Shown here one piece after another: positions 30,741-40,131 of a stretch of 64,000 nucleotides of DNA. Within the stretch, counting starts at the first letter, position 1. Each line of letters starts with the position of its first letter. The notes under the pieces were generated by a model. It saw only the letters and a program-made list of their open reading frames with translations, did no database searches and was not told where the DNA came from. A program made the position numbers and the translations under genes. The stretch covers positions 1,702,001 through 1,766,000 of the forward strand of contig NC_083534.1 in NCBI RefSeq assembly GCF_032362555.1. Direction: 5' to 3'. Origin of the DNA: Amyelois transitella. Its lineage: Eukaryota; Arthropoda; Insecta; Lepidoptera; Pyralidae.

Positions 30741-31569
30741 TACGAAAATACCTACCTCATGGGATGCGCCAGTTGTTCACAAAAATATGAAGCCTTCAAT
30801 GCCAGATATTGATGCTGCTATCTCAATGACCCCTCGAAGGTTCAAGACAAAAATACGTAAGTAATATTAAAAGTTAACTCATCACGCAATGGCATAGATA
30901 CAATCATTGGCAATTCGCATGGTTGATAATTAGATCTATGGCGTTTGCCTCATTTATAAAATATAAATACTTATTCAATATTAATATTTATTTATAATGA
31001 AATGGCACGGTAGGTAGTAATTACTCTTAATTACTGCACTGATAATGGACTGACTAATTTTTTGGATTCTACTTTATTTATTAAATTGTTAACTAAATTT
31101 TATGAGCTTGATTATGTTATTACAGCAAAACTTCTGAAAATATCTTTAAAATTTGCACTAGAAATAGTGTCTGTCTTTTAAAATTTCATTTATAATTATG
31201 TTTATTTCTTACAGGTACATTCTGGCGATGTATTTTTACGCTGTGTCAACATCGAATTTAAACTCGGTGACACATAAATTCCTTATTTGTGCACATACAC
31301 AGAATGAAGGTGACAATGCGTGTAGGCACATATACACAAACTCAATTAACTTAATATGTTATACCTAACACATACAAAAATATATATAACTCATAAACAA
31401 TTACCTAAATATCACTAAAATATATTAAAAAAAAATCACAAATAAATACACATATTTCGCGCTCGCCAGTCGAGATTCATACGAAAGGCAAACGCACGCG
31501 CACATGCGCTCCGCTGCTGTTCAGCTAGACATTTCTCGGCTTACGCGCCGCATTGTTTACATTAAGCTA
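30741..31569. other. Gene-free stretch left of the Harbinger element
   Basis: AT-rich, no gene recognised. A short CG-rich patch at 31,455-31,555 precedes the Harbinger terminus. GTGTCA/TGACAC at 31,233-31,269 forms a small imperfect hairpin of no clear meaning. Confidence 0.4.
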
Positions 31570-31596
31570 CAGTTACACATACTCATTACTAGCACG

Positions 31597-31800
31597 AAAG
31601 CATGCCACTATTGAGCAATTGCTACTTAGTGGTATGTGTGTCGAAACATTGCTAATAATTAGCATGCTAATTACGAGTATGCTCAAAAATCGACGGCCGT
31701 GCGATTTTTGGGCATGCTACCTGCGGCGCGGGTGGAAGGGGGCGTGCTTTTAGCGCGTGTAAACAGGTTTGCTTATTGAGCATGCTAGTAGCGATCAGTC
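31597..31800. repeat. Subterminal AGCATGCT motif array (left)
   Basis: GCATGC-centred words recur at about 31,599, 31,661, 31,677 (GTATGCTC), 31,712 and 31,779. The right end has many more (34,457-34,517 and 42,096-42,204, e.g. TAGCATGCTAGTAATGAGCA). Harbinger Myb-like proteins bind subterminal motifs in studied systems. Binding here is inferred. Confidence 0.6.
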
Positions 31801-31811
31801 GTTCACAGTAG

Positions 31812-33872
31812 ATGCGCGTGCACAATTTCTCGCCAAAAATGTCTCGCTGGGGCGATGAAAAAACGTTGAAATTTGTAATTTTATATCGGAACAACGAGTG
31901 CCTATGGAATCCGCATATACCACAGTACAAAAACAATATTGCAAGAAATAATGCATATCAAGATTTATTAACCAACATGGACGATCCTACTTTGACTGTG
32001 AAAATTATAAAATCAAAAATCAAGAACTTGAGGTCCGTTTACCACAGCGAATTAAAAAAAATTGAGAATTCCAAGCGATCCGGTTCTGGTGCCGCTACTG
32101 TGTACAACCCATCTATGTCCTGGTTTCACGAAATGCATTCTTTCCTTGGAGACACTGGCGATTACAGGGACCCTATTTCTATGGAATTGGTGAGTTTTGG
32201 TTTACAATACTTAAATAAAAATGCACGTAACTGTTAGTAACACACAATTATTTAATATCATAGAATAAGTAGTACAGCATTTTCTATGTAGTTATTAATT
32301 TAAATCATATGACCTTGCCACGGTACCGCCTCTGTAGTTTCAAAGAGCTGCGCATAGGTGTCTCTTATCGCTCCTGCCTGTCGAGAAGCGTGGTTAGCGT
32401 AGCGTGTAGGTGGTAAGCCTTCCAAAGCAGTCCGTAGTTGTGCCCTCCATGATCCTGGTACCACAACACGTTGTTGTGTATCTTCAAAGTCGACGCATCT
32501 TTGCGTGATGTACATATCAGATGTTTTCCGAAGCCAATTGTGTAAAGAGCAGGCAGCTAATGTAATTCTATCGACATTTTTGGGGGCCATATCTATGGCA
32601 TCCATAAAAACTCGAAATCGTGTCACTAAAATACCAAACGCATTTTCAACGATTCGTCTGGCTCTCGATAAACGGTAGTTAAATATTTTTTCTTTACGCG
32701 TTGGAGTTGTTCGATAGGGCTTCATAAGGTATGACTTTAGAGGAAAAGCAGCGTCTGCCACAATAACTGATTGGTCCGGAAAATTGAGAGAATTATTTTC
32801 CAAAGCTTGTGCTAAATTAGATTTTTGATAAACACCTCCATCAGAAGCTCTACCATTAGTCCCAACATTTACGTATGAAAAACAATAGTCATCATCAACT
32901 AATGCCAGAAGTATGATGCTATGAGCGCCCTTGTAGTTATAGTAGTCAGAAGTATCATCAGGGGCGAATATATTTATATGTTTGCCATCCAACGCTCCGA
33001 CACAACCTGGAAAGTTCCATTTAGTTCTAAATCCATGTTCAATGCGTTTCCAATCTTCAGAACCGGGAATCTGTAAAAAAAACAAATAAGTATTTTATAA
33101 ACTTAATATATTTTTTTTACAGATACAAGACAGAGACGAGCCATCGCAAGATTCACAACCAAGTGACGCTGTTTCATATTCAAACTCGTTGACGCCGCAA
33201 TCGATGAATGTGTTATCACCCTCTCCTAGTCCAACTACAGAAGATCGATCACAATCGCGTTCATCTAATAACTCATCAACACGACGTAGAAAAAGAAGCT
33301 TACAAGAAGAACCCATTACATATGCTCTCGATCGTTTACAAAATATTAGTTCTGCTATAAATGCACCGCCTAATTACGACGAATTCCATTATTTTGCTCA
33401 AAATGTTGCAGCTCAATTGCGAACTCTACCATTGTACGACGCATTAGATGTACAACATGAGATCCAAACAATTCTGACTGCAGCAAGACGTCGACGCCAG
33501 TACCCAAATTTGTCTCCCTTTACACAAACAATGACTTTCATACCTCCCAGTACAAACACAAATACAGTCACTTACACACCTCCTACTACAAACACACAGA
33601 CAATGACTTTCATACCTCCCAGTACAAACACAAATACAGTCACTTACACTCCTCCTACTACAAACACACAGACAATGACTTTCATACCTCCCAGTACAAA
33701 CACAAATACAGTCACTTACACTCCTCCTACTACAAACACACAGACAATGACTTTCATACCTCCCAGTACAAACACAAATACAGTCACTTACACACTTCCT
33801 TACGCGTTATCCCAATCAGATTCTACTGTCTCTGAAGAAGATTTGTTGAACAAAGCATGGAAAATGTGTTAA
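31812..33872 (+). CDS. Harbinger-encoded MADF/BESS DNA-binding protein (two exons)
   Basis: Exon 1 31,812-32,189, donor GTGAGT; exon 2 33,123-33,872 after a TTTTTTTTACAG acceptor. The join MEL|IQDRDEPSQ keeps frame and gives about 375 aa (an internal Met at 31,839, MSRWGDE, is an alternative start). The N-terminal half is a MADF domain (LKFVILYRNNECLWNP, YQDLLTNM, IKNLRSVYHSELKKI, WFHEMHSFL). A BESS-like motif follows (NVAAQLRTLPLYDALDVQHE). The C-terminus is a 24-residue Thr/Pro/Asn repeat. Known Harbinger partner proteins recruit the transposase to DNA and to the nucleus. Exon 2 lies inside the transposase intron on the opposite strand. Confidence 0.85.
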
Positions 33873-34462
33873 AGTTAAATTTAGTTTAGTAAGTTTTTAA
33901 TCTAGATTTTAAACAATAAATACTTGATTTAAACTAATAATCACTGGTTTACTTTACTTACCCGCATATAATCCTTCAGAACATTGTATATTGCATCACA
34001 CACTTCAGGTATAAATAGAGATATAGTAGACCTTGCAACTCTGTGAAGTGCTTCTAATGTGTATAACGAATCTCCAGTTGCTAGATACCTCAATGTCACT
34101 TCCAGTTTCACTTTTGGTGGAATAGCATTTCGCATGTGTGTATCTTGTTTCTTTATAGCGCTTTCAACTTTAGATAGTAACTCGTCAAACTGATGCGGTA
34201 ACATGCGCAAATGATTTTTGTAACCATCAATATCTTCTTCTCGCATTTCTACTAGCAATCGAGTACTTGCTCCAAGTTGTTCCCTTCTACTTAGCCAATC
34301 ACGGACCCAAATCTTCCTATTCCTTTTACATTGGTTTTTTCTCTTTCTACCTGAGAGAAGTCTTCGGATGCATTGCAACGATAGCAAAAGAATAACTTTA
34401 TTAAGCTCCGTACGGATGGTTGTTTCATCGTCCATGGTTTTGTTTGAACTAACAAAGAGCAT
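32300..34462 (-). CDS. Harbinger DDE transposase (two exons)
   Basis: Exon 1 34,462-33,962 ends at a GTAAGT donor; exon 2 33,070-32,300 follows a TTTTTTTTACAG acceptor. The junction reads DYMR|IPGSEDWKRIEHGF, a natural Harbinger sequence. The protein is about 423 aa (414 from the second Met). Exon 1 has TLRYLATGDSLYTLEALHRV; exon 2 has the DDE residues in GALDGKHINI, GTNGRASDGGVY and ARRIVENAFGILVTRFRVF. No disruption seen. The start codon is 55 bp from the retroviral LTR, so its promoter has probably been separated or replaced. Exon 2 lies in the intron of the MADF gene. Confidence 0.87.
33071..33122. promoter_or_regulatory. Back-to-back 3' splice sites shared by two opposite genes
   Basis: This 52-bp spacer reads CTGTAAAAAAAAC on the left (acceptor of the minus-strand transposase) and TTTTTTTTACAG on the right (acceptor of the plus-strand MADF gene). 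Each strand therefore has a poly-pyrimidine tract ending in CAG. Inferred from sequence and frame continuity. Confidence 0.7.
33527..33800 (+). repeat. 72-bp minisatellite inside the MADF protein coding region
   Basis: Near-identical 72-bp units start at about 33,531, 33,603, 33,675 and 33,747 (the last partial). Each encodes MTFIPPSTNTNTVTYT plus PPTTNTQT. The unit length is a multiple of three, so copy-number change would not shift the frame. Confidence 0.9.
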
Positions 34463-34517
34463 GCTAAAATCGCATTTGTGTTGGAGTGTTTGCTTTGAGC
34501 ATGCTTATTTAGTAGCA

Positions 34518-34800
34518 TGTTACGGGATTGTCCTATAGGAAGACCGCTGACCTGTCACATCATTGCACACGGCACCGATGCAATGAATTGCGCAAGTGAA
34601 GTAAAGTGCCGACGCAGCAGCACGTGCAAGCCTCGACGCCCGCCCGGAGACCGGACGCCTCGGCCACTTGGGCTTCACACTTCGACCCATGCACTTACTT
34701 GTAATTAGTCGTAATTATAACTTGTAATTTCATTCTTTTAATAAATTAGTATTTTAAATTTTGGTTTTTTTTGAGACCTCCGACTCGCTGGACCATAATT
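34518..34800 (+). repeat. 5' LTR
   Basis: 283 bp, ending in ...CGCTGGACCATAATT. An AATAAA signal is present near 34,739. There is no perfect TG...CA terminus, which is common in errantivirus LTRs. Confidence 0.95.
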
Positions 34801-34812
34801 GGCGCAGTCTTG
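34800..34812 (+). promoter_or_regulatory. Primer binding site
   Basis: TGGCGCAGTCTTG overlaps the last base of the 5' LTR. TGGCGCAGTC resembles the primer site of 17.6/297-type elements, attributed to a tRNA-Ser primer; the tRNA match was not tested. Confidence 0.65.
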
Positions 34813-35194
34813 GTAGTAGGCTCGAGCTAGGCGTGCGCGATCGCGATCAAGATTTCCGCTGGAATTCAGCCCGAGTCCCGCGTGACTAGCTGGTTCTCGA
34901 ACCTTCGTCGAGCTGACCTACTCATCTCTACTCGTCGAGCTGAGGGCGGAGGAGATATCCGATCTTCGATATCACTCAAGAAGGACCAGGTATCGAGACA
35001 TGATACTGTAAGTACGCTACAATTTATTCGTGGTGTTGCTTTCCCTATTTCCTAATTTCCTAGTGTAGTAAACTTCCAAAATTTTTCACCCTCGTAAATT
35101 ACCTCATAGCTCTGCATCCAGGCAGGCTAGAGACACTTTTATTGATAGTAATAGAGATTTAGATTCATTAGATTTAGATAGTAATAGCGTAGAA

Positions 35195-36508
35195 ATGGCT
35201 CAGCAGCAAATACCATTAGGACAGCCGTCCACTGGGCATGTTGAACCTGACACTATAATTAAGGCCCTTCGATTGGCGCCTGACTTTGATGGCAATCCTC
35301 ATACACTGCCTCGCTTTATACAATTATGCGATCAGATTGTAGGAGCCTATTGGACGGAGGATAACCACCTCACCAATCTGTTCTTGATTAACGGCATACT
35401 AAACAAGATAAAGGGCAATGCCGCATTGACTATAAATGCGAATGGTATTCCATCCGATTGGTTAGGTATCAGAAACCATCTTATTAATAATTTCAGTGAC
35501 CAAAGAGATGAGACCACTTTGTATAACGATCTAGCTATGCAAGTTCAAGGTAATAGCTCTCCTCAAGAGTTCTACGATAGGTGTCAGACATTGTTTAGCA
35601 CTATAATGACGTTTGTAACCTTACACGAAAGCATCCCCACGACCGTAACTGCTAAGAGAGACCTGTATAAAAAATTGACAATGCAGGCTTTTGTTCGCGG
35701 ACTCAAAGAACCTTTGGGATCTCGTATAAGGTGCATGCGTCCAGAGAGCATGGAGAAAGCATTGGAGTTTGTTCAGGAGGAGTTAAATACTATGTATTTA
35801 CAGCAACGTAATGAAGGACTCCCTAAAAACTTACAAGGGTCATCCGCCTCTAAACCTGTACAGACACCAACGCCATCGCCACAAACTCAACTACCTCAAA
35901 TACCTAAACCTTTCACCTTTGGTCCTATGACACAATTTCCACCTCGTCAGAATTTTAATAATTATCAACCTAAACCTAATGCACAATTCCAACTCAATCA
36001 AACTACACCTCGCATGCCTACACGCACCCAACAGATGTTCGCAGCACCACCTCGAAATTATAATGCCAATAGTAATATGTTCAGATTACCAAATCGAAAT
36101 TTTAATAATAATGCCGGTCCTCGCCCTATGAGCGGCGTTAATCATTTTACACCAAGAGTTTTACCACCTAGTGGCCATGACTGGACCAAACATGGCAATC
36201 CGCCTCCCACAAATTATTTCAAATCTCGAGATGTGAATCTGAACGAGTGTTATGCTTATGATTCTGATTATAATTACTACCCCGTGTATTACGAACCAGA
36301 CTATAGTGACTATAATAACTATAACTACGTTGAACCTATTGACTACGACAGGACTAACTATAATGTTTTTGACGAAAACCTGTATACTGGACAAGGACCG
36401 AGTATATCGGAAGTGACTTATAATGGACAGACAGATAACCTTCCCCAGCCATCGTCTAGCCAAGCTGAGGATTTTCAGATAGCCAGCCTTACAAAAAAGT
36501 TAAAATAG
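35195..36508 (+). CDS. gag: Gag-like structural protein, 437 aa
   Basis: First ORF after the primer site. The N-terminal two thirds is helical and capsid-like (IKALRLAPDFDGNPHTLPRF, LAMQVQGNSSPQEFYDRCQT, LTMQAFVRGLKEPLGSRIRC). The C-terminal third is rich in Asn, Gln, Pro and Tyr, without CCHC zinc knuckles, as in many errantivirus Gags. It probably assembles particles. The stop at 36,506-36,508 lies just after a slippery A-run, allowing pol to be expressed by frameshift. Confidence 0.9.
   Translation: MAQQQIPLGQPSTGHVEPDTIIKALRLAPDFDGNPHTLPRFIQLCDQIVGAYWTEDNHLTNLFLINGILNKIKGNAALTINANGIPSDWLGIRNHLINNFSDQRDETTLYNDLAMQVQGNSSPQEFYDRCQTLFSTIMTFVTLHESIPTTVTAKRDLYKKLTMQAFVRGLKEPLGSRIRCMRPESMEKALEFVQEELNTMYLQQRNEGLPKNLQGSSASKPVQTPTPSPQTQLPQIPKPFTFGPMTQFPPRQNFNNYQPKPNAQFQLNQTTPRMPTRTQQMFAAPPRNYNANSNMFRLPNRNFNNNAGPRPMSGVNHFTPRVLPPSGHDWTKHGNPPPTNYFKSRDVNLNECYAYDSDYNYYPVYYEPDYSDYNNYNYVEPIDYDRTNYNVFDENLYTGQGPSISEVTYNGQTDNLPQPSSSQAEDFQIASLTKKLK
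36493..36499 (+). promoter_or_regulatory. Candidate -1 ribosomal frameshift site (A AAA AAG)
   Basis: The gag frame reads ACA AAA AAG TTA AAA TAG. The heptamer A_AAA_AAG is a classic -1 slippery site. A -1 shift gives KKVKIEVNLQTQRQ and leads in frame into the protease DTG region of pol. No downstream pseudoknot was evaluated. Confidence 0.65.
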
Positions 36509-36543
36509 AAGTTAATCTGCAAACACAACGACAGTTACCCTAT

Positions 36544-39500
36544 GTGCAGATAACTGATCCCCCTCTTAAACTTCTATTGGACACTGGCGCAAACCAATCT
36601 TTCCTTAGTCCCATTGCAGCAAAGAAATACTACCCTCATGTGCAATTGAATTATGACCCCTTTCAAATAACTAATATACACGGTACTTCTAAAAGTGATC
36701 ATTCTATAACTTTACCGTGTTTCCAAGAATTCAATTGTGATAATGACATTACATTATTCCTTTATGACTTTCACGAGTTCTTTGATGGATTAATAGGGTT
36801 AGATTTGCTCACCCAATGGGAAGCCAAACTTGATCTTAAAGACTTAATAATAGTAACTAGCAACGCGTCCAACCCTATCAAAATGTATAACTCGCGCAAC
36901 GTTAACCTCTACGAGGATATCATACCAGCTAAATCTTCTAAGTTACTTAGACTTCCTATCAATGTAGGGGACGGTGATGCTTATATACCGGAACAAGTAT
37001 TGTGTAACTGCCTAATTCATGAATGTATAACCTCAGTTAAGAACAATCGCGGTGTGATAGAAATTGAAAACCCATCCGATCACGATGTTATATTATCTTT
37101 GGATAGACCCGCGAATGCCGAACTGTTCAATGTCGATAGTGCTAGCATAGATCAGCAGCCCATGTCTAAGCGAACCCAAGAGGTTCTGTCGCGTCTACGT
37201 ACAGACCACCTCAACGCAGAAGAGAAAGCCAACCTACTACAGCTTTGCTCACAATACTCAGATATATTTTATATTGATGGTGAAGCCTTGACATTCACCA
37301 ACCAAGTTAAACATTCTATTAAAACCACGGATGAGGTACCGATCTACACTAAAAGCCACAGGTATCCCTTTATACACAGACAAGAAGTCCGTGATCAAAT
37401 TCAAAAAATGTTAGATCAGGGAATAATAAGGCCCTCGGAGTCTGCATGGAGCTCCCCCATCTGGGTAGTTCCCAAGAAATTAGATGCATCCGGCAAACAA
37501 AAATGGCGTTTAGTTGTCGATTTTCGTAAACTAAACGAAAAGACTATTGACGACAAGTACCCTATACCGAACATCAATGACGTACTTGACAAGCTAGGAA
37601 AGTGTCAATACTTCACTACACTTGATTTGGCGTCCGGATTTTATCAATGCGAAATGAATCCACAAGATATACCTAAAACAGCCTTCAATGTAGAGCACGG
37701 GCACTTTGAATTCCTTCGGATGCCGATGGGATTAAAAAATGCGCCATCAACCTTTCAAAGAGTGATGGACAATGTCCTTAGAGGCCTTCAAAATGAAATA
37801 TGCCTGGTATACTTGGACGACATAATAGTCTTTAGTACTTCTCTCCAAGAGCACATCCTTAACCTTGAAAAGGTTTTTCAGAGACTCAGGGAATCTAACT
37901 TCAAAGTACAAATGGACAAGTCAGAGTTCCTCAAGCTTGAGACTGCCTATTTAGGTCACGTCATAACTCGTGACGGTATCAAGCCAAATCCCGATAAAAT
38001 ATCCGCAATAGTTAAATATCCAATCCCCAAAACCAGTAAGGAAATCAAACAATTTTTAGGCCTCCTCGGTTACTACCGAAAATTCATACCAGATTTTGCC
38101 CGTATAACCAAGCCAATGACCCACTGTCTTAAGAAAGGTCAGAGAATATCAATTGATAATCCGGCTTACGTTAAGTGTTTTGAGACATGTAAAAGCTTAC
38201 TGACAAATGACCCCATACTTAAATACCCTGACTTTGAAAAAGAATTCATACTGACTACAGACGCAAGTAACTTCGCAATCGGAGCCATATTATCTCAAGG
38301 GCCCATAGGTTCCGACAAACCTATATCCTACGCGTCTCGTACTCTTAATACCAGTGAGACCAACTATAGCACAATAGAGAAAGAGCTATTAGCCATAGTT
38401 TGGGCCACCAAGTATTTCAGGCCATACTTGTTTGGTAGAAAATTTAAGGTGTTAACAGATCATAAACCACTCCAGTGGCTAATGAGTCTGCGTGAACCCA
38501 ATTCTCGGCTTACAAGATGGAAACTGAAATTAAGCGAGTACGATTTCAGTGTCATATACAAAAAAGGCAAAAGCAATACGAACGCCGACGCACTGTCTAG
38601 GGTAGAAATTCACAATGAAGAATTAGACCAATTGTTAGACGACCTACAGTCCATAATAGGTAATCCATCAGAAAAACCACAGACATTACAGGGTTCCACA
38701 ACAGCCACGGTACATACCAGTGAGGAGAACCCGATATTAGAAGTCCCCATTACCGATGAACCCCTTAATAAATTTCACCGACAGCTCGTCATAACTATCG
38801 TAGGTGACGTAAAAAAGCGACCTGTCGTAACTAAACCATTTGATACACATACCCGAGTTTCAGTACAGATTTCGGAATCAAATTTAGAACAAGAAGTTAT
38901 TAATACAGTCAAAGAATATGTAAATCCTAAAGTTAAGACTGGTATGTTGTTAAACCCCCCACTTGCGATGTATTCAATCATACCTATCATTCAAAATAAT
39001 TTCAAAAATTCAGCTATGAACCTTGTACTTTGTAAAAGTGAAATAGAGAATGTCAAACAGTACTTGAGGCAACAAGAAATAATCAGCAACTATCACAATG
39101 GCAAAACTAACCATCGTGGTATAAATGAATGTTTCTTGTCCCTTTCTCATCGCTACTTTTGGCCCAAGATGAAAGAACACATCGCAAAATTTATAGGAGA
39201 ATGTACCATATGCGGGCAGGCTAAATATGACAGAAACCCCGTTAAGCCACAATTTAATCTTGTCCCACCTGTGTCTAAGCCCTTCGAAGTAGTCCATATG
39301 GATCTTTTCACTGCCCAAAACGAGAAATATCTAACTTTCATTGACGTTTTCTCGAAATATGCACAGGCATACATCCTTAGGGATGGTACAGCACTCAGCA
39401 TCCTACAAGGGCTCCTAACATTCTGTACCCATCATGGACTTCCCTTAACAATAGTCACCGACCAGGGACCAGAGTTTAATAACCAAATGTTTTCAGAGTT

Positions 39501-40131
39501 CGTAAGATTACATAAAATAACACACCACAAGACCTTGGCCCATACACCTAGTGATAATGGCAACATAGAACGATTCCATTCTACCCTTCTTGAACATCTC
39601 CGTATTCTTAGTATCCAACAAAAAACAGAGCCCATTGTTAATCTAATGCCTTATGCTCTCATAGCTTACAATAGTTCCGTACATAGTTTTACTAAGTGTA
39701 GACCATATGATCTAATAAATGGCCACTTTAACCCCCGAGATCCCATAGACATAGATGTTACTGGACACTTAATGCAACAGTACCTACAAACACACAAAGA
39801 CCGAATGAAGACAGTGTACGAACTAATACATGACTCTACCACCGTTGAACGTGAGGCTATTATAGAGAACCGAAATAAAAATCGCGAGCCGGAAATAGAA
39901 TACCAACCCCAACAACAAGTTTTTATAACCAACCCTTCAGCCAGTAGGCAAAAGATAGCCCCAAGATATACCCAAGATACTGTATTGGCGGATTTGCCGA
40001 TCCATATCTATACTTCTAAAAAGCGCGGCCCAATTGCAAAAGTTAGACTGAAAAGAATTCCCAAGTCAGCAAAATTGTTGCAGGTTACTCCTAACTCTGA
40101 CCGTGACACGAGCGCAAGAAGTTCAAGTTGA
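36544..40131 (+). CDS. pol: Pol polyprotein (protease, RT, RNase H, integrase)
   Basis: 1,195 aa from the first Met, but the frame is open upstream and translation most likely enters by -1 frameshift from gag. Domains in order: aspartic protease (LLLDTGANQSF, 11-20), reverse transcriptase (YLDD at 423-426), RNase H (TTDASNFAIGAILSQ), an HHCC zinc-binding region (NHRGINECFLSLSHRYFWP.. CTICGQ) and integrase with Asp920, Asp973 and Glu1009 (D-52-D-35-E). No stop or frameshift visible. It overlaps env by 29 nt in another frame. Confidence 0.95.
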   Translation: MQITDPPLKLLLDTGANQSFLSPIAAKKYYPHVQLNYDPFQITNIHGTSKSDHSITLPCFQEFNCDNDITLFLYDFHEFFDGLIGLDLLTQWEAKLDLKDLIIVTSNASNPIKMYNSRNVNLYEDIIPAKSSKLLRLPINVGDGDAYIPEQVLCNCLIHECITSVKNNRGVIEIENPSDHDVILSLDRPANAELFNVDSASIDQQPMSKRTQEVLSRLRTDHLNAEEKANLLQLCSQYSDIFYIDGEALTFTNQVKHSIKTTDEVPIYTKSHRYPFIHRQEVRDQIQKMLDQGIIRPSESAWSSPIWVVPKKLDASGKQKWRLVVDFRKLNEKTIDDKYPIPNINDVLDKLGKCQYFTTLDLASGFYQCEMNPQDIPKTAFNVEHGHFEFLRMPMGLKNAPSTFQRVMDNVLRGLQNEICLVYLDDIIVFSTSLQEHILNLEKVFQRLRESNFKVQMDKSEFLKLETAYLGHVITRDGIKPNPDKISAIVKYPIPKTSKEIKQFLGLLGYYRKFIPDFARITKPMTHCLKKGQRISIDNPAYVKCFETCKSLLTNDPILKYPDFEKEFILTTDASNFAIGAILSQGPIGSDKPISYASRTLNTSETNYSTIEKELLAIVWATKYFRPYLFGRKFKVLTDHKPLQWLMSLREPNSRLTRWKLKLSEYDFSVIYKKGKSNTNADALSRVEIHNEELDQLLDDLQSIIGNPSEKPQTLQGSTTATVHTSEENPILEVPITDEPLNKFHRQLVITIVGDVKKRPVVTKPFDTHTRVSVQISESNLEQEVINTVKEYVNPKVKTGMLLNPPLAMYSIIPIIQNNFKNSAMNLVLCKSEIENVKQYLRQQEIISNYHNGKTNHRGINECFLSLSHRYFWPKMKEHIAKFIGECTICGQAKYDRNPVKPQFNLVPPVSKPFEVVHMDLFTAQNEKYLTFIDVFSKYAQAYILRDGTALSILQGLLTFCTHHGLPLTIVTDQGPEFNNQMFSEFVRLHKITHHKTLAHTPSDNGNIERFHSTLLEHLRILSIQQKTEPIVNLMPYALIAYNSSVHSFTKCRPYDLINGHFNPRDPIDIDVTGHLMQQYLQTHKDRMKTVYELIHDSTTVEREAIIENRNKNREPEIEYQPQQQVFITNPSASRQKIAPRYTQDTVLADLPIHIYTSKKRGPIAKVRLKRIPKSAKLLQVTPNSDRDTSARSSS

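Noticed and set aside
31233-31269. GTGTCA/TGACAC hairpin as a transposon end
   Set aside because: Only six bases pair and no matching partner end or target duplication was found.
33527-33800. CRISPR-like direct repeats
   Set aside because: Units are contiguous 72-bp coding repeats without unique spacers in a eukaryotic transposon gene.
33189-33872. Separate gene starting at the Met at 33,189
   Set aside because: The frame is open upstream to a strong acceptor at 33,122 and joins exon 1 in frame; it is the second exon of the MADF gene.
34517-34708. Short ORFs inside both LTRs
   Set aside because: The same 63-65 codon frame occurs in both LTRs because they are copies. It has no domain and is not a gene.
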